Assembly: GCA_963788225.1 (NCBI GenBank) | Contig: CAWBGI010000002.1 | Span: 62,001 to 126,000 of the forward strand | Length of the DNA: 64,000 nucleotides | Reading direction: 5' to 3' | From: Sulfotelmatobacter sp963788225 | GTDB lineage: Bacteria; Acidobacteriota; Terriglobia; Terriglobales; Acidobacteriaceae | Shown here: positions 33,388 to 41,995 of the stretch, one piece after another | Layout: every line of letters starts with the position of its first letter | Numbering within the stretch: the first letter of the stretch is position 1 | Made by a program: the position numbers and the translations under genes | Notes under the pieces: model-generated | Database searches by the model: none | The model's input: the letters and a program-made list of their open reading frames with translations, nothing else | What the model was told of the DNA's origin: nothing

Positions 33388-36042
33388 ATGCCGCCGGGTC
33401 CGCATCAACCCTCTCACCACCAGCCCAATATGCCGCCCTTGCCCATCACCGAGCCGGGATCCGCGCCACTCCCACGCGAATTCCGTCTCAAGCCCACGCG
33501 CCAACCAATGCTGTGGGCCGCGCTCTCGTACTCCACGGGAGTAATTGCCGGCGTTCACGCCTGGCGCCCAGCATCTTGGTGGATAGTGGCCGGCGCGGCA
33601 TTTCTGTCCGCGGGTCTCTACTTCGTGCGCCGGCGCAAACATCTCGGCGCAGGCCTCGCTCTGGGTGCATTCTTCCTTGCAGGCGCGCTACACATCCAGT
33701 TGCGAGGCCCGTCGGCTCTTCTCGATACCAGCCTTCAGCCCTTCACGGATGACCGGCCAGTCGAACTCACAGCGCACGTCATTCGTGAAGGCAAGTTCCG
33801 CCAGGCATCTCCAAACGAAGTCAGACAGAGCCTCGACGTCGAAACCGAACAGATCGTCACCGAAAACGGCGCACGGATCCCTGTGCATTCGGGAGTGCGT
33901 CTTGGCATTTACAGCAACCAAGCGCCCGCAATGCGCCTCTTCCGCTACGGCGAGCGCCTACGCCTTCCCGTCAAACTAAAGCTGCCCCGCAACTTCCGCA
34001 ATCCGGGAGCTTTCGACTATCAAGGCTACCTCGCGGCAAACGGGATCGCGGCCTTAGGCTCGGCGAAGGCTGAAGACGTGCAACTGCTCGCCGGCTTCTC
34101 GGGCAATCGCATAGAACTCTGGCGTACCCGCATTCACTCCAGCATCATCGCTAAAATCCACGCGCTCTGGCCGCCGCAGCAGGCCGCGCTGATTGACGCC
34201 ATGGTCATTGGCGAAGAGGCTTTCATCGACCGCGACACCCGAGTCAACTTCCAGCGTTCCGGCACTTATCACATCCTCGTGGTTTCCGGCATGAACGTAA
34301 CCATCCTGGCATTCGTAGTTTTCTGGACGCTGCGCCGCCTGCAACTCGCCGACATTCCCGCAACTTTGTTGACGATTTTTTTCTGCGTTGCCTACGCGTT
34401 CCTAACCGAAGTGGGCGCACCGGTGTGGCGAGCCACGCTGATGTGCGCCATCTACCTGGGGACGCGGCTGCTGTACCGCGACCGCGCCATGGTCAATGCG
34501 CTCGGCGCAGCCGCGCTCGGATTGCTGGTATTCGATCCCCGCCAGCTCTTCACTGCCAGCTTCCAGATGACTTTTGTCTGCGTCCTGATTGTGGCCGCCG
34601 TCGGTCTCCCGCTCGTGGAGCGCACTTCGCAACTCTATCGCCAGGCGCTGGCTCACTGGGACTCCGATGACTACGGCCCAACACTGCCGCCGCAGGTCGC
34701 GCAGTTCCGCGTGGACCTCCGCCTGATTGCGGAGCGCCTCGCGCGCTTTCTGGGCAGGCCCTGGTCGCTGCATCTCGTCCGCGGCACGACAATTATTTTT
34801 CTGCGCACGTTTGAATTGCTGCTGGTGTCGGCAGTCATGCAGATGGGACTAGCTCTCCCCATGGCGTATTACTTTCACCGCGCCACAACCATCGGTCTTC
34901 CCGCCAACGTGGCAGTCGTTCCGCTCACACAACTTCTAATGCCGGCAGCGATCCTGACCATCGCATTGGGATACATTTCTCCCCTGCTCGCCAAACTTCC
35001 GGCGCTGCTCACCGCTTTCGCGCTACAAGCCATCACCGGCACGGTCCACGGCTTAGGAGGTTTGCGCCTTGCCGACCTTCGCGTAGCCACGCCTTCTGTT
35101 GGGATGATGATCGCAGCCGCCGCTGCGCTGGTACTCGCGATGCTGTGTGCGCGCCGTCGTGCGGTGCTGGCGGTCGCGGGACTGATGGCGATCCTGCTGG
35201 CGTCCCTGGCGCTCGCCTTCATTCAACCCAAGCCAGAAACGCGTGCAGGGTTGCTTGAAGTAACTTCCATCGACGTCGGCGAAGGCGACGCCATCCTGTT
35301 AGTGACGCCGCAAGGCCGCACTCTGCTAATCGACGCTGGCGGGCCAATCTTCGGCGGCGGTTCACAACTCGACTTCGGAGAAGACGTGGTCGCGCCCTAC
35401 TTGTGGACCCGCCGCTTCTCTCACCTCGATGCGGTGGCGATTTCCCACGGCCACTCCGACCACATCGGCGGCATGCCCGCGGTCCTAAGAGACTTTCGCC
35501 CCAAAGAATTGTGGATAGGCCTGCTGCCGCCCAGCCGAGCGCTCGACAACCTGATCGCGGAAGCGCAGGCACTCGGAATCAAAGTGGTGCGCCATTGGGA
35601 GGGAGACGAATTCGAACTCGGCGGAGCGAAAGTAGATGTGCTTTTTCCACCCCGAGACTGGCCGGTAGGCCTTGAGCCCAAGAACAACGACTCCATGGTG
35701 CTGCACGTGAGCTATGGCGAGACTTCCGTATTGTTAGAAGGAGACGCCGAAAAAGCGGTCGAGCGCCGCATCGCCAGCCTGCACCACCCCCGCGCCGACC
35801 TGTTAAAAGTAGGGCATCACGGCAGCGCCACATCCACCACTTCAGAAATTTTGGCCGCCGTGAAGCCAAGCTTCGCGGTAATTTCGCTCGGACTCCGAAC
35901 CTCGTTCGGTTTTCCCAAGCCCGACGTCCTCGCGCGCCTGCAAGCTTCCGGAGTCCACGTCTACCGCACCGATCTCAATGGGGCAGTAACTTTCTACCTT
36001 GACGGCCACTCTGTCACACCGTTGCTACCAGCTCTTCAGTAG
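33388..36042 (+). CDS. comEC: ComEC/Rec2-type DNA internalisation membrane protein
   Basis: Inner-membrane channel for single-stranded DNA during natural transformation. From the ATG at 33388 (GGAAGG six bases upstream) there are 884 residues. Domain order: N-terminal helices and the DUF4131 region (to ~residue 220), the Competence multi-pass domain (SGTYHILVVSGMNVTILAFV, several helices up to ~630), and a C-terminal metallo-beta-lactamase domain with SHGHSDHIGG, EGDAEKAVERRI and VGHHGSATST. The metal-binding motif is intact, so nuclease activity is possible. ATGs at 33331 and 33430 are alternative starts. No other competence genes are in the window. Confidence 0.9.
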   Translation: MPPGPHQPSHHQPNMPPLPITEPGSAPLPREFRLKPTRQPMLWAALSYSTGVIAGVHAWRPASWWIVAGAAFLSAGLYFVRRRKHLGAGLALGAFFLAGALHIQLRGPSALLDTSLQPFTDDRPVELTAHVIREGKFRQASPNEVRQSLDVETEQIVTENGARIPVHSGVRLGIYSNQAPAMRLFRYGERLRLPVKLKLPRNFRNPGAFDYQGYLAANGIAALGSAKAEDVQLLAGFSGNRIELWRTRIHSSIIAKIHALWPPQQAALIDAMVIGEEAFIDRDTRVNFQRSGTYHILVVSGMNVTILAFVVFWTLRRLQLADIPATLLTIFFCVAYAFLTEVGAPVWRATLMCAIYLGTRLLYRDRAMVNALGAAALGLLVFDPRQLFTASFQMTFVCVLIVAAVGLPLVERTSQLYRQALAHWDSDDYGPTLPPQVAQFRVDLRLIAERLARFLGRPWSLHLVRGTTIIFLRTFELLLVSAVMQMGLALPMAYYFHRATTIGLPANVAVVPLTQLLMPAAILTIALGYISPLLAKLPALLTAFALQAITGTVHGLGGLRLADLRVATPSVGMMIAAAAALVLAMLCARRRAVLAVAGLMAILLASLALAFIQPKPETRAGLLEVTSIDVGEGDAILLVTPQGRTLLIDAGGPIFGGGSQLDFGEDVVAPYLWTRRFSHLDAVAISHGHSDHIGGMPAVLRDFRPKELWIGLLPPSRALDNLIAEAQALGIKVVRHWEGDEFELGGAKVDVLFPPRDWPVGLEPKNNDSMVLHVSYGETSVLLEGDAEKAVERRIASLHHPRADLLKVGHHGSATSTTSEILAAVKPSFAVISLGLRTSFGFPKPDVLARLQASGVHVYRTDLNGAVTFYLDGHSVTPLLPALQ

Positions 36043-36043
36043 A

Positions 36044-36190
36044 ACGTGTGGAGCGGACACTCCTGTCCGCTGCCTTTGATCTTGCTTTTGATTTTTTCTT
36101 GTCTTTGATCTTGCCTTCGAGCGGGTGGAGCAGGCCTTTTCAGGCCTGCGTTCATGGCCATCGCGAAACCCGGGCTTTATAGCCCCTGAG
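36044..36190 (+). repeat. Dispersed repeat after comEC (family C copy 1)
   Basis: Immediately after the comEC TAG stop: GTGTGGAGCGGACACTCCTG with hairpin GCGGACA...TGTCCGC, then reiterated CTTTGATCTTGC-type words, GCAGGCC-tttt-CAGGCCTGC and GGGCTTTATAGCCC. A shorter relative lies at 45895-45990. Confidence 0.6.
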
Positions 36191-36216
36191 GGACTTACTC
36201 ACGCCAACCAGATCAC

Positions 36217-36534
36217 CTAACCAACGGTCTCATCATCATCATCCACTTCGTCCCCACCATCATCTCCAGCAGGTTGCTGCCGGTATTCCTCTATCAAGCT
36301 GCGCGCCTTCTCCGCATCCTCTTGCCGCACCAAAATAATCATTCCACCCAGGCCAGGAAACGCATCCTGCAACAGACTGGCCGACGCCAAATCGTTGTCA
36401 ATACCCGCGGAATCGAGCAGCCCCTTCACCACCAGCGCCTCCGATTCCTCTTCGCTGTCAAAGACCTTAACCAGTTTTTCGTTAGGATCTGGCCGGCGTC
36501 GTTCTGCTGGCGTTGGATTGGGCTGCGCTGCCAT
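36217..36534 (-). CDS. DUF2007-like small protein
   Basis: A 105-residue protein from the ATG at 36534, which is preceded by GAGGAGA. The core KLVKVFDSEEESEALVVKGLLDSAGIDNDLAS... ILVRQEDAEKARSLIEEY matches the layout of DUF2007 (putative prokaryotic signal transducing protein), a small ferredoxin-like fold. An acidic tail (DDGGDEVDDDDE) ends the protein. Longer frames to 36576 lack a ribosome-binding site. Function unknown in the family; the gene stands alone, divergent from the ICMT-MarR unit. Confidence 0.75.
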   Translation of the reverse strand: MAAQPNPTPAERRRPDPNEKLVKVFDSEEESEALVVKGLLDSAGIDNDLASASLLQDAFPGLGGMIILVRQEDAEKARSLIEEYRQQPAGDDGGDEVDDDDETVG

Positions 36535-36649
36535 AAGTCTCCTCTTCTCGGAATCCGCCACGAGCTGGACCCGCACTCGCTGATTTTAACTCTTCTCGCG
36601 GATCGGGGTTGCATTCCGCCAGCCCCCGCAACCGCCTTGAATTTTCATC

Positions 36650-36678
36650 TTGCGTCGATCGGCCACTCTTTGTATTAT
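36650..36678 (+). promoter_or_regulatory. Promoter of the ICMT-MarR unit
   Basis: TTGCGT at 36650-36655 and TATTAT at 36673-36678 are 17 bp apart. The palindromic operator starts directly after the -10 box, covering the expected transcription start. Confidence 0.55.
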
Positions 36679-36704
36679 GTCGTATACGACGCGTCGTACA
36701 CGAC
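36679..36704 (+). promoter_or_regulatory. Tandem palindromic operator, probable MarR site
   Basis: GTCGTATACGAC at 36679-36690 is a perfect 12-bp palindrome; GTCGTACACGAC at 36693-36704 is a near copy, 14 bp downstream centre to centre. MarR dimers typically bind such palindromes and a MarR gene is the second gene of the unit, so autorepression is inferred. Confidence 0.65.
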
Positions 36705-36722
36705 GCTATGAAAGGAGTGACC

Positions 36723-37296
36723 ATGAAATTCAATCTCGACCAAGCCGTTACCTTCCCTTGGCTTGTGCTCGCCGCTTTTTGGGTAATCACTGCGGTCAGC
36801 GCAAAGAGGCCGGTCCGTAGCGAGTCCAACACCTCTCGGCTGTACCACGTGCTCTTCATGGCAGCGGTTTTTGCTCTGCTGTTTCGCCATGACGCGCGAA
36901 TAGGTCAACTCGGCCTGCACGTCGTTCCCGCGTCCCCGGAAGCCGCTTACATGGGCCTCGCGCTGACGAGCCTGGGAGCCGCGTTTGCGGTCTGGGCACG
37001 CTCGACGCTGGGTGGGAACTGGAGCGCAACTGTGACCGTGCAGGAGAATCACTCATTCGTACAACGCGGCCCCTATCGGCTTGTGCGCCATCCCATATTA
37101 TGCTGGCTTTCTGCTTGCTATGCTCGGAACTGCGGTCGTGTATGGTGAAGCAGGCTGCTTTGTCGCGGTTGTCCTCGCGTTCGTCGGGTGGTGGTTGAAG
37201 GCGCGGATGGAAGAAGAGTTCATGACGCAGCAGTTTGGCGAGGATTATCGTCGTTATCAGAAGAGCGTCAAGCTATTGATCCCGTTTGTGCTGTAA
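36723..37296 (+). CDS. Isoprenylcysteine carboxyl methyltransferase-family membrane protein, apparent frameshift
   Basis: An ICMT-like (PEMT-related) integral membrane methyltransferase of about 190 residues after correcting one base. The first frame gives helices FPWLVLAAFWVITAVS and MGLALTSLGAAFAVWA, then the motif RGPYRLVRHPI, and meets a premature stop at 37148. The second frame continues YAGFLLAMLGTAVVYGEAG to EEEFMTQQFGEDYRRYQK, the conserved C-terminal signature. The break is at about 37097-37102 (catattatgc), where deleting a T joins RHPI to YAGF. Start ATG 36723 has AAGGAG upstream. The MarR gene follows 14 bp downstream. Substrate unknown. Confidence 0.8.
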
Positions 37297-37310
37297 TCGG
37301 GTGGAGGTTG

Positions 37311-37784
37311 ATGGCAACAAAGAAGAAGAGAACGAGCCAGGAAGCGGAGCTGCGTCAACTAGCCCTGGAAATTGAGCAGCACCTGACTGCGATCAGGCAG
37401 GAGATTAGGCGGCCAGTAGAAGCGGAGTTCGCCAAGGGCGGATTAACCGGGCCTCAAAGGAGTGTTATGCAGGCATTAGTCCGCTCCGGGGGCGGTAGTC
37501 TTAAGGAACTCACGACGCAAGTCGGCCTCGCCCACAGCACAACTTCTGGAATTGTGGATCGGCTGGAGAAGCGAGGCCTCGTCGAACGTCAGCCGAACCT
37601 GGACGACCGCCGCCACACCAGAATCACTGTTTCCGGCGAAGTGCGAGAATTCATGGAGAAGAAGTACCCAGTGATTGCCGCCCACCCCATCTTCGACGCG
37701 TTGCGCAAGGCCGGGGCGACTGAACGTAACGACATCGTGACGGGAATTAGGGCTCTCAGAAGACGCTTGGAAGAACAGCATTGA
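37311..37784 (+). CDS. MarR family transcriptional regulator
   Basis: A 157-residue winged-helix regulator starting at the ATG at 37311 with GGAGG just upstream. The MarR core is clear: LTGPQRSVMQALVRSGG, the recognition-helix region SLKELTTQVGLAHSTTSGIVDRLEKRGLVER and the wing DDRRHTRITVSG. A basic N-terminal tail (ATKKKRTSQ) precedes it. It is translated right after the ICMT-like gene and very likely binds the palindromes at 36679-36704, forming an autoregulated pair. The ligand is unknown. Confidence 0.88.
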   Translation: MATKKKRTSQEAELRQLALEIEQHLTAIRQEIRRPVEAEFAKGGLTGPQRSVMQALVRSGGGSLKELTTQVGLAHSTTSGIVDRLEKRGLVERQPNLDDRRHTRITVSGEVREFMEKKYPVIAAHPIFDALRKAGATERNDIVTGIRALRRRLEEQH

Positions 37785-37892
37785 GCCCATTTCGTTGACT
37801 GCCGCCTGCCGTGTCCGTAAGATTAAGCGTCCGAAAACCCACGCACTTTCACCGCGATCGACCGGAAGAAAGTCCAGAAGATCGACCTAAAA

Positions 37893-40859
37893 ATGATCGG
37901 CCAGACCATCTCGCACTACCGGATTATCGAAAGGCTCGGCAGCGGCGGCATGGGCGTGGTCTACAAAGCGGAAGACCTGAAACTGGGCCGCTTTGTCGCG
38001 TTGAAGTTCCTGCCCGACGAGTTCACCAATGATCCCATGCGGCTCGAGCGGTTTCAGCGTGAGGCTCGCACTGCATCGGCATTAGACCACCCCAACATCT
38101 GCACTACCTATGAAATTGGAGAGCATGAGGGGCGCCCCTTCATCGCCATGCAGTATCTCGAAGGCGTGACCCTGGCCCATCGCATCGCCGGGCGAGCGCT
38201 CGACGCGGAGATGGTCGTCGAACTGGGCATCCAGCTCGCCGACGCTCTCGACGCGGCCCACGCCAAGGGCATCATTCATCGCGACATCAAGCCCGGAAAC
38301 ATTTTTGTGACCGAGCGCGGGCAGGCCAAGATTTTGGATTTCGGCCTGGCAAAAGTAACGACTCGCACTGGCTCCAGCTCCGGTTTGTCCGTAACATCGG
38401 GGCTCACTGCTACGCAAGAAAACTTGACCGGTCCGGGCTCTGCCCTGGGAACGATTGCCTTCATGTCACCCGAACAGGCTTTGGGAAAAGAGCTGGACGC
38501 GCGCACCGATCTGTTTTCTTTCGGCGCAGTGCTCTATGAAATGACGACCGGCTCGCCGCCTTTCCGGGGCGACACAACTGCGGCGGTCTTTGACTCGATT
38601 CTGCACCGCGCTCCGGTCGCGCCCGTGCGGCTCAGTCCCGATGTTCCCGCAGAACTCGAGCGCATCGTCAACAAGGCTCTGGAAAAAGACCGAAACCTCC
38701 GCTATCAGCACGCGGCCGATATCCGCACCGACTTGCAACGGTTGAAACGGGACAGCGAGTCGAAGCGCGTGGCCTTGATCGCGGAGCCGGAAGCGGAAGG
38801 GCAACGCGGAAGCTCAGGGCGCGTGGCCGTAGCCGCCGGGACCGGCAGTCACTCACCGAGCATTCCTCCAGCAGAGGCAGCCTCCCCGGCAGCATCAGGA
38901 CTCTCGCTAGCGCCGCTGCGTCGAGTTCCGCTGGTCTTCAGATTTCTTACGCCGGCAGTAATTCTCGCACTGCTCGTGGCCGCATTTTATTCCCATTTCC
39001 GCAAGCCTCAGCAACTCACCGACAAAGACGTGATCGTGATCGCTGACTTCGTCAACACCACCGGCGATCCCGTACTCGACAGCACGTTGAAAGAGGCTTT
39101 GGCGGTCGATCTGGAACAGTCGCCGTTTATCAACGTCCTCTCCGATCGCAAGCTGAGCGAAACCCTGAAGCTGATGGGAAGAACTCCGGACCAGCGCATC
39201 ACTCGCGATGTAGGCCGTGAAATTTGCATACGGACCGGAAGTAAGGCTTTGCTTGCCGGATCGATCGCCAGCCTGGGCAGCCACTACGCAATCGTCTTGA
39301 AAGCCGTGACCTGCCAGAAGGGTGATCTGCTGGGAGCGGCACAAGCGGAGGCAGAGAGCCGCGAGAAGATCTTGCAAAGGCTGGGCGAGGCCGCCGCCAC
39401 GCTGCGCGGCAAGCTGGGCGAGTCCCTGGCATCGGTGCAGAAGTTCGCCAAGCCGCTCGACGAAGCGACCACGTCATCTCTGGAAGCGCTTCAGGCCTAC
39501 ACCGAGGGCACCAGGCTAGCCCGGGAAAAGGGCGACACAGACGCTCTTCCGTTGCTCAAGCGGGCGGTGGAACTTGATCCAAATTTTGCTCGCGCGTACG
39601 CCTCGCTCGGAATTCGCTATAACAATCTTGGCCAGTCCACCCGGGCGATTGAGAACGTCCGCCGAGCCTATGAATTGCGCGACCGGGTCAGCGAGCGCGA
39701 AAAATATTACATCTCCTGCACCTATTTCACGCTCGTGACGGGCGAGCTGGAAAAAGCGATTCACCAATATGAATTGTGGATCAGGGACTATCCCAGGGAT
39801 TACGTCGCCGAAACCAATCTAGCGGTGAATTACTTCATCATCGGGCAGCCCGAGCGGGCGGCGGCGGTAACCCGCGAAGCGTTGCACCTGGAGCCCGACA
39901 ACATTCTCGGCTACAACAATCTCGGCCTGGCTTATTTGTCCATGAACCGGCTGGATGAGGCGAAGTCGGTGTTCGATGAAGCGCTGGCCCGCAAGCTCGA
40001 CGGCCCCTACCTGCGGCAATCCATTTATTATCTCGACTTCCTGCGTAAAGATGCGCAGGGCATGCAGGAGCAGTTCGCGTGGGCGATGGGCAAGCCGGGA
40101 ACTGAGGACATTTTTTTCTCGGCTGAGTCTGACACGCAGGCCGTTCATGGCCGCCTGGAGAAATCACGCCAGCTTTCGGCGCAAGCCGAAGACTCGGCCC
40201 GCCGCAATGACTCAAAGGAAACAGCCGCATTCTGGCAGGGGAATGAGGCACTGCGCGAAGTCGAGTTCGGCAACTTCTCCGAGGGCCTGAAGCAAGCGCG
40301 CGAGGCTCTGGATCTCGCTCCCGGACGAGACGTAAAGGTGGAAGCTGCGCTGGCATTGGCCCGCGCCGGCGATGTAGCGGCAGCGGAAAAGCTGGCGGAC
40401 GCACTCAATCAGGAGTTTCCGCTCGATACCCTCATCCAGAATTACTGGCTGCCAACGATACGGGCAGCGCTTGCGTTGCAGCGGCATGATTCCGCCAAGG
40501 CCATCGCGATTCTGCGCTCATCCGAGCGCCTGGAATTAGCCGATCCGCCGCCGTTTTCCGCCGGAACGATGTATCCGGTTTACGTGCTTGGCCAAGCCTA
40601 TTTGCATTCCGGGAATAGTTCAGCGAATGGCGAACTGGCGGCCGCGGAGTTTCAAAAAATCCTCGATCATCCCGGCCTGATCGTTAACTTTCCCTTGATT
40701 TCTCTATCCCATCTCGGCCTGGGGCGGGCCCGTGCGCTTTCTGGCGACAAAGCCGGTGCGCGTACCGCGTATCAGGATTTCTTCGCTCTCTGGAAGGATG
40801 CCGATTCCGACATCCCGGTCCTGAAGCAGGCTAGAGCGGAGTACGCCAAGTTGCAGTAG
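37893..40859 (+). CDS. Membrane-anchored Ser/Thr protein kinase with TPR sensor-like domain
   Basis: A 988-residue Hanks-type kinase. The cytosolic kinase domain covers residues ~9-285: glycine loop GSGGMGVVYKA (16-26), Lys38, catalytic HRDIKPGN with Asp131, DFG 149-151 and the activation-segment end SPEQ. A Ser/Pro-rich linker follows, then a single transmembrane helix (~347-367). The C-terminal ~600 residues carry a beta-rich part (VIVIADFVNTTGDPVLDSTL) and multiple TPR units (e.g. AVELDPNFARAYASLGIRYNNLG). This architecture is abundant in acidobacteria. All kinase key residues are intact. No phosphatase is adjacent; the target is unknown. Confidence 0.92.
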   Translation: MIGQTISHYRIIERLGSGGMGVVYKAEDLKLGRFVALKFLPDEFTNDPMRLERFQREARTASALDHPNICTTYEIGEHEGRPFIAMQYLEGVTLAHRIAGRALDAEMVVELGIQLADALDAAHAKGIIHRDIKPGNIFVTERGQAKILDFGLAKVTTRTGSSSGLSVTSGLTATQENLTGPGSALGTIAFMSPEQALGKELDARTDLFSFGAVLYEMTTGSPPFRGDTTAAVFDSILHRAPVAPVRLSPDVPAELERIVNKALEKDRNLRYQHAADIRTDLQRLKRDSESKRVALIAEPEAEGQRGSSGRVAVAAGTGSHSPSIPPAEAASPAASGLSLAPLRRVPLVFRFLTPAVILALLVAAFYSHFRKPQQLTDKDVIVIADFVNTTGDPVLDSTLKEALAVDLEQSPFINVLSDRKLSETLKLMGRTPDQRITRDVGREICIRTGSKALLAGSIASLGSHYAIVLKAVTCQKGDLLGAAQAEAESREKILQRLGEAAATLRGKLGESLASVQKFAKPLDEATTSSLEALQAYTEGTRLAREKGDTDALPLLKRAVELDPNFARAYASLGIRYNNLGQSTRAIENVRRAYELRDRVSEREKYYISCTYFTLVTGELEKAIHQYELWIRDYPRDYVAETNLAVNYFIIGQPERAAAVTREALHLEPDNILGYNNLGLAYLSMNRLDEAKSVFDEALARKLDGPYLRQSIYYLDFLRKDAQGMQEQFAWAMGKPGTEDIFFSAESDTQAVHGRLEKSRQLSAQAEDSARRNDSKETAAFWQGNEALREVEFGNFSEGLKQAREALDLAPGRDVKVEAALALARAGDVAAAEKLADALNQEFPLDTLIQNYWLPTIRAALALQRHDSAKAIAILRSSERLELADPPPFSAGTMYPVYVLGQAYLHSGNSSANGELAAAEFQKILDHPGLIVNFPLISLSHLGLGRARALSGDKAGARTAYQDFFALWKDADSDIPVLKQARAEYAKLQ

Positions 40860-40865
40860 AGGGAG

Positions 40866-40885
40866 AGAATGAAGACTCATTCTTT
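40866..40885. terminator. Weak hairpin between convergent genes
   Basis: AGAATGA and TCATTCT (40866-40872, 40877-40883) form a short AT-rich stem followed by TT, just after the kinase stop. It could act as a weak terminator. Confidence 0.3.
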
Positions 40886-40919
40886 CGTGTATTCATCGCG
40901 GCAGGAGCATAGCGGGTTC

Positions 40920-41876
40920 TCATAACCGATGGGCGCTGTGAGCCGCATTTTCGCTCACGTATTTGATCGTGGCCAAGACTGCCTGCTTGATGGTCAATCG
41001 CGGCCGCCAACCCAGGGCGCGGATGCGGGAGCAATCCAGCAAAATAAACGGACTGTCTCCGACCCAGCCGCGTTCGCCGCCCGAGTACGTGAGCTTGGGA
41101 TGCAACCCGAGATGTTCGCAAATCCAGCCAATGGAGTCATTGACTTCGCAATACTCGTCGGTTCCGAGATTGAAGATGTTCACTTTTTCGTCCGCGCGCT
41201 CAACAGCCATCAGAATCGCATCAATGCAATCCTGCACATACAAATACGATTTCCGCTGATGGCCATTGCCCAGCACATGAAGACGATCGGGATGCTCGGC
41301 AAGCTGCTGATAAAAATCAAACACGTGCCCATGCGAGTACCGCTCTCCCAGGATCGAAACGAAACGAAAAATGTATCCCTGCATTCCGAAGCCCTCGCAA
41401 TAGGCTTGAATTAGGCCCTCCGCCGCCAGTTTCGAGGCGCCATAGAGTGAAGTCTGGATGGGAAAAGGGCACGTCTCAGGCGTGGGAAAAATCTCCGTCT
41501 CACCATAAACTGATCCCGTCGAAGAAAACACGATTCGCTTGCAGCCTTGCTCGCGCATCGCCTCCAGCACATTCCAGGTAGCAATCGTGTTCTGATCCAG
41601 ATCCTTGCGTGGATGTTCGGTTCCGAAGCGCACATCGGCATTGGCGGCGAAATGAACTACGAGTTCCGCGCTCTCCATCGCCTGCGCCAGGCTTTTCCGG
41701 TCGAGCAAATCGGCCTGATGGAAACGAAACTCAGGATGCGCCAGAGCACCCTCCAGAAAACGCCGCTGCCCGGTCAACATATTGTCGTACCCAACCACGG
41801 TGTGACCGACGGAAAGCAGCCGGTCAACCATGTGACTGCCGATAAAGCCCGCAGCCCCGGTGACGAAAACGCGCAA
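40920..41876 (-). CDS. NAD-dependent epimerase/dehydratase (UDP-sugar epimerase-like)
   Basis: A 318-residue extended short-chain dehydrogenase. The NAD motif is GAAGFIGS (residues 7-14), and the active-site elements are S119/T120 in SSTGSVYGE and Y145-x-x-x-K149 in YGASK. The sequence resembles UDP-glucose 4-epimerase and related nucleotide-sugar enzymes (LRLSNVYG is replaced by FRFVSILGERYSHG). Substrate cannot be fixed from sequence. It is followed downstream by the HpnI-like glycosyltransferase on the same strand, separated by a degenerate repeat, so a shared role in glycan or lipid-sugar synthesis is plausible. Confidence 0.88.
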   Translation of the reverse strand: MRVFVTGAAGFIGSHMVDRLLSVGHTVVGYDNMLTGQRRFLEGALAHPEFRFHQADLLDRKSLAQAMESAELVVHFAANADVRFGTEHPRKDLDQNTIATWNVLEAMREQGCKRIVFSSTGSVYGETEIFPTPETCPFPIQTSLYGASKLAAEGLIQAYCEGFGMQGYIFRFVSILGERYSHGHVFDFYQQLAEHPDRLHVLGNGHQRKSYLYVQDCIDAILMAVERADEKVNIFNLGTDEYCEVNDSIGWICEHLGLHPKLTYSGGERGWVGDSPFILLDCSRIRALGWRPRLTIKQAVLATIKYVSENAAHSAHRL

Positions 41877-41984
41877 GATAGCCTCCGTAAGAAATCGAAA
41901 CCTGGATCGAACCCGATCTGCGGGCTTTCTTCTTTGCGACCTTCGCGGCTGTTCTTCGCGAACTCAGCGGTTAAAGGCTTTTCT
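40931..41984. other. Note: downstream border of family E repeat lies at 41931-41984
   Basis: Only the part 41931-41984, outside the epimerase coding region, holds the dispersed element (CTTCGCGGC...TTCGCGAACT...GGTTAAAGGCTTTT); the listed span merely brackets the epimerase gene and this spacer. See the separate repeat entry. Confidence 0.1.
41931..41984. repeat. Dispersed CTTCGCGGC/GGTTAAAGGC element (family E)
   Basis: TTTGCGACCTTCGCGGC followed by TTCTTCGCGAACTCAGCGG and TTAAAGGCTTTT. Variants of the same word series occur at 51031-51082, 55101-55157, 59757-59808, 61201-61248, 61752-61815 and 62001-62044. Confidence 0.55.
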
Positions 41985-41995
41985 CTGTGCCCGAG

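Noticed and set aside
32020..36042. Natural methyltransferase-ComEC fusion protein
   Set aside because: The junction shows the canonical RumA C-terminus in the other frame, a stop codon, and a dispersed repeat between the two genes.
40931..41984. Bracketing entry around the epimerase gene
   Set aside because: Listed only to point to the repeat at 41931-41984; it is not a separate feature and carries minimal confidence.
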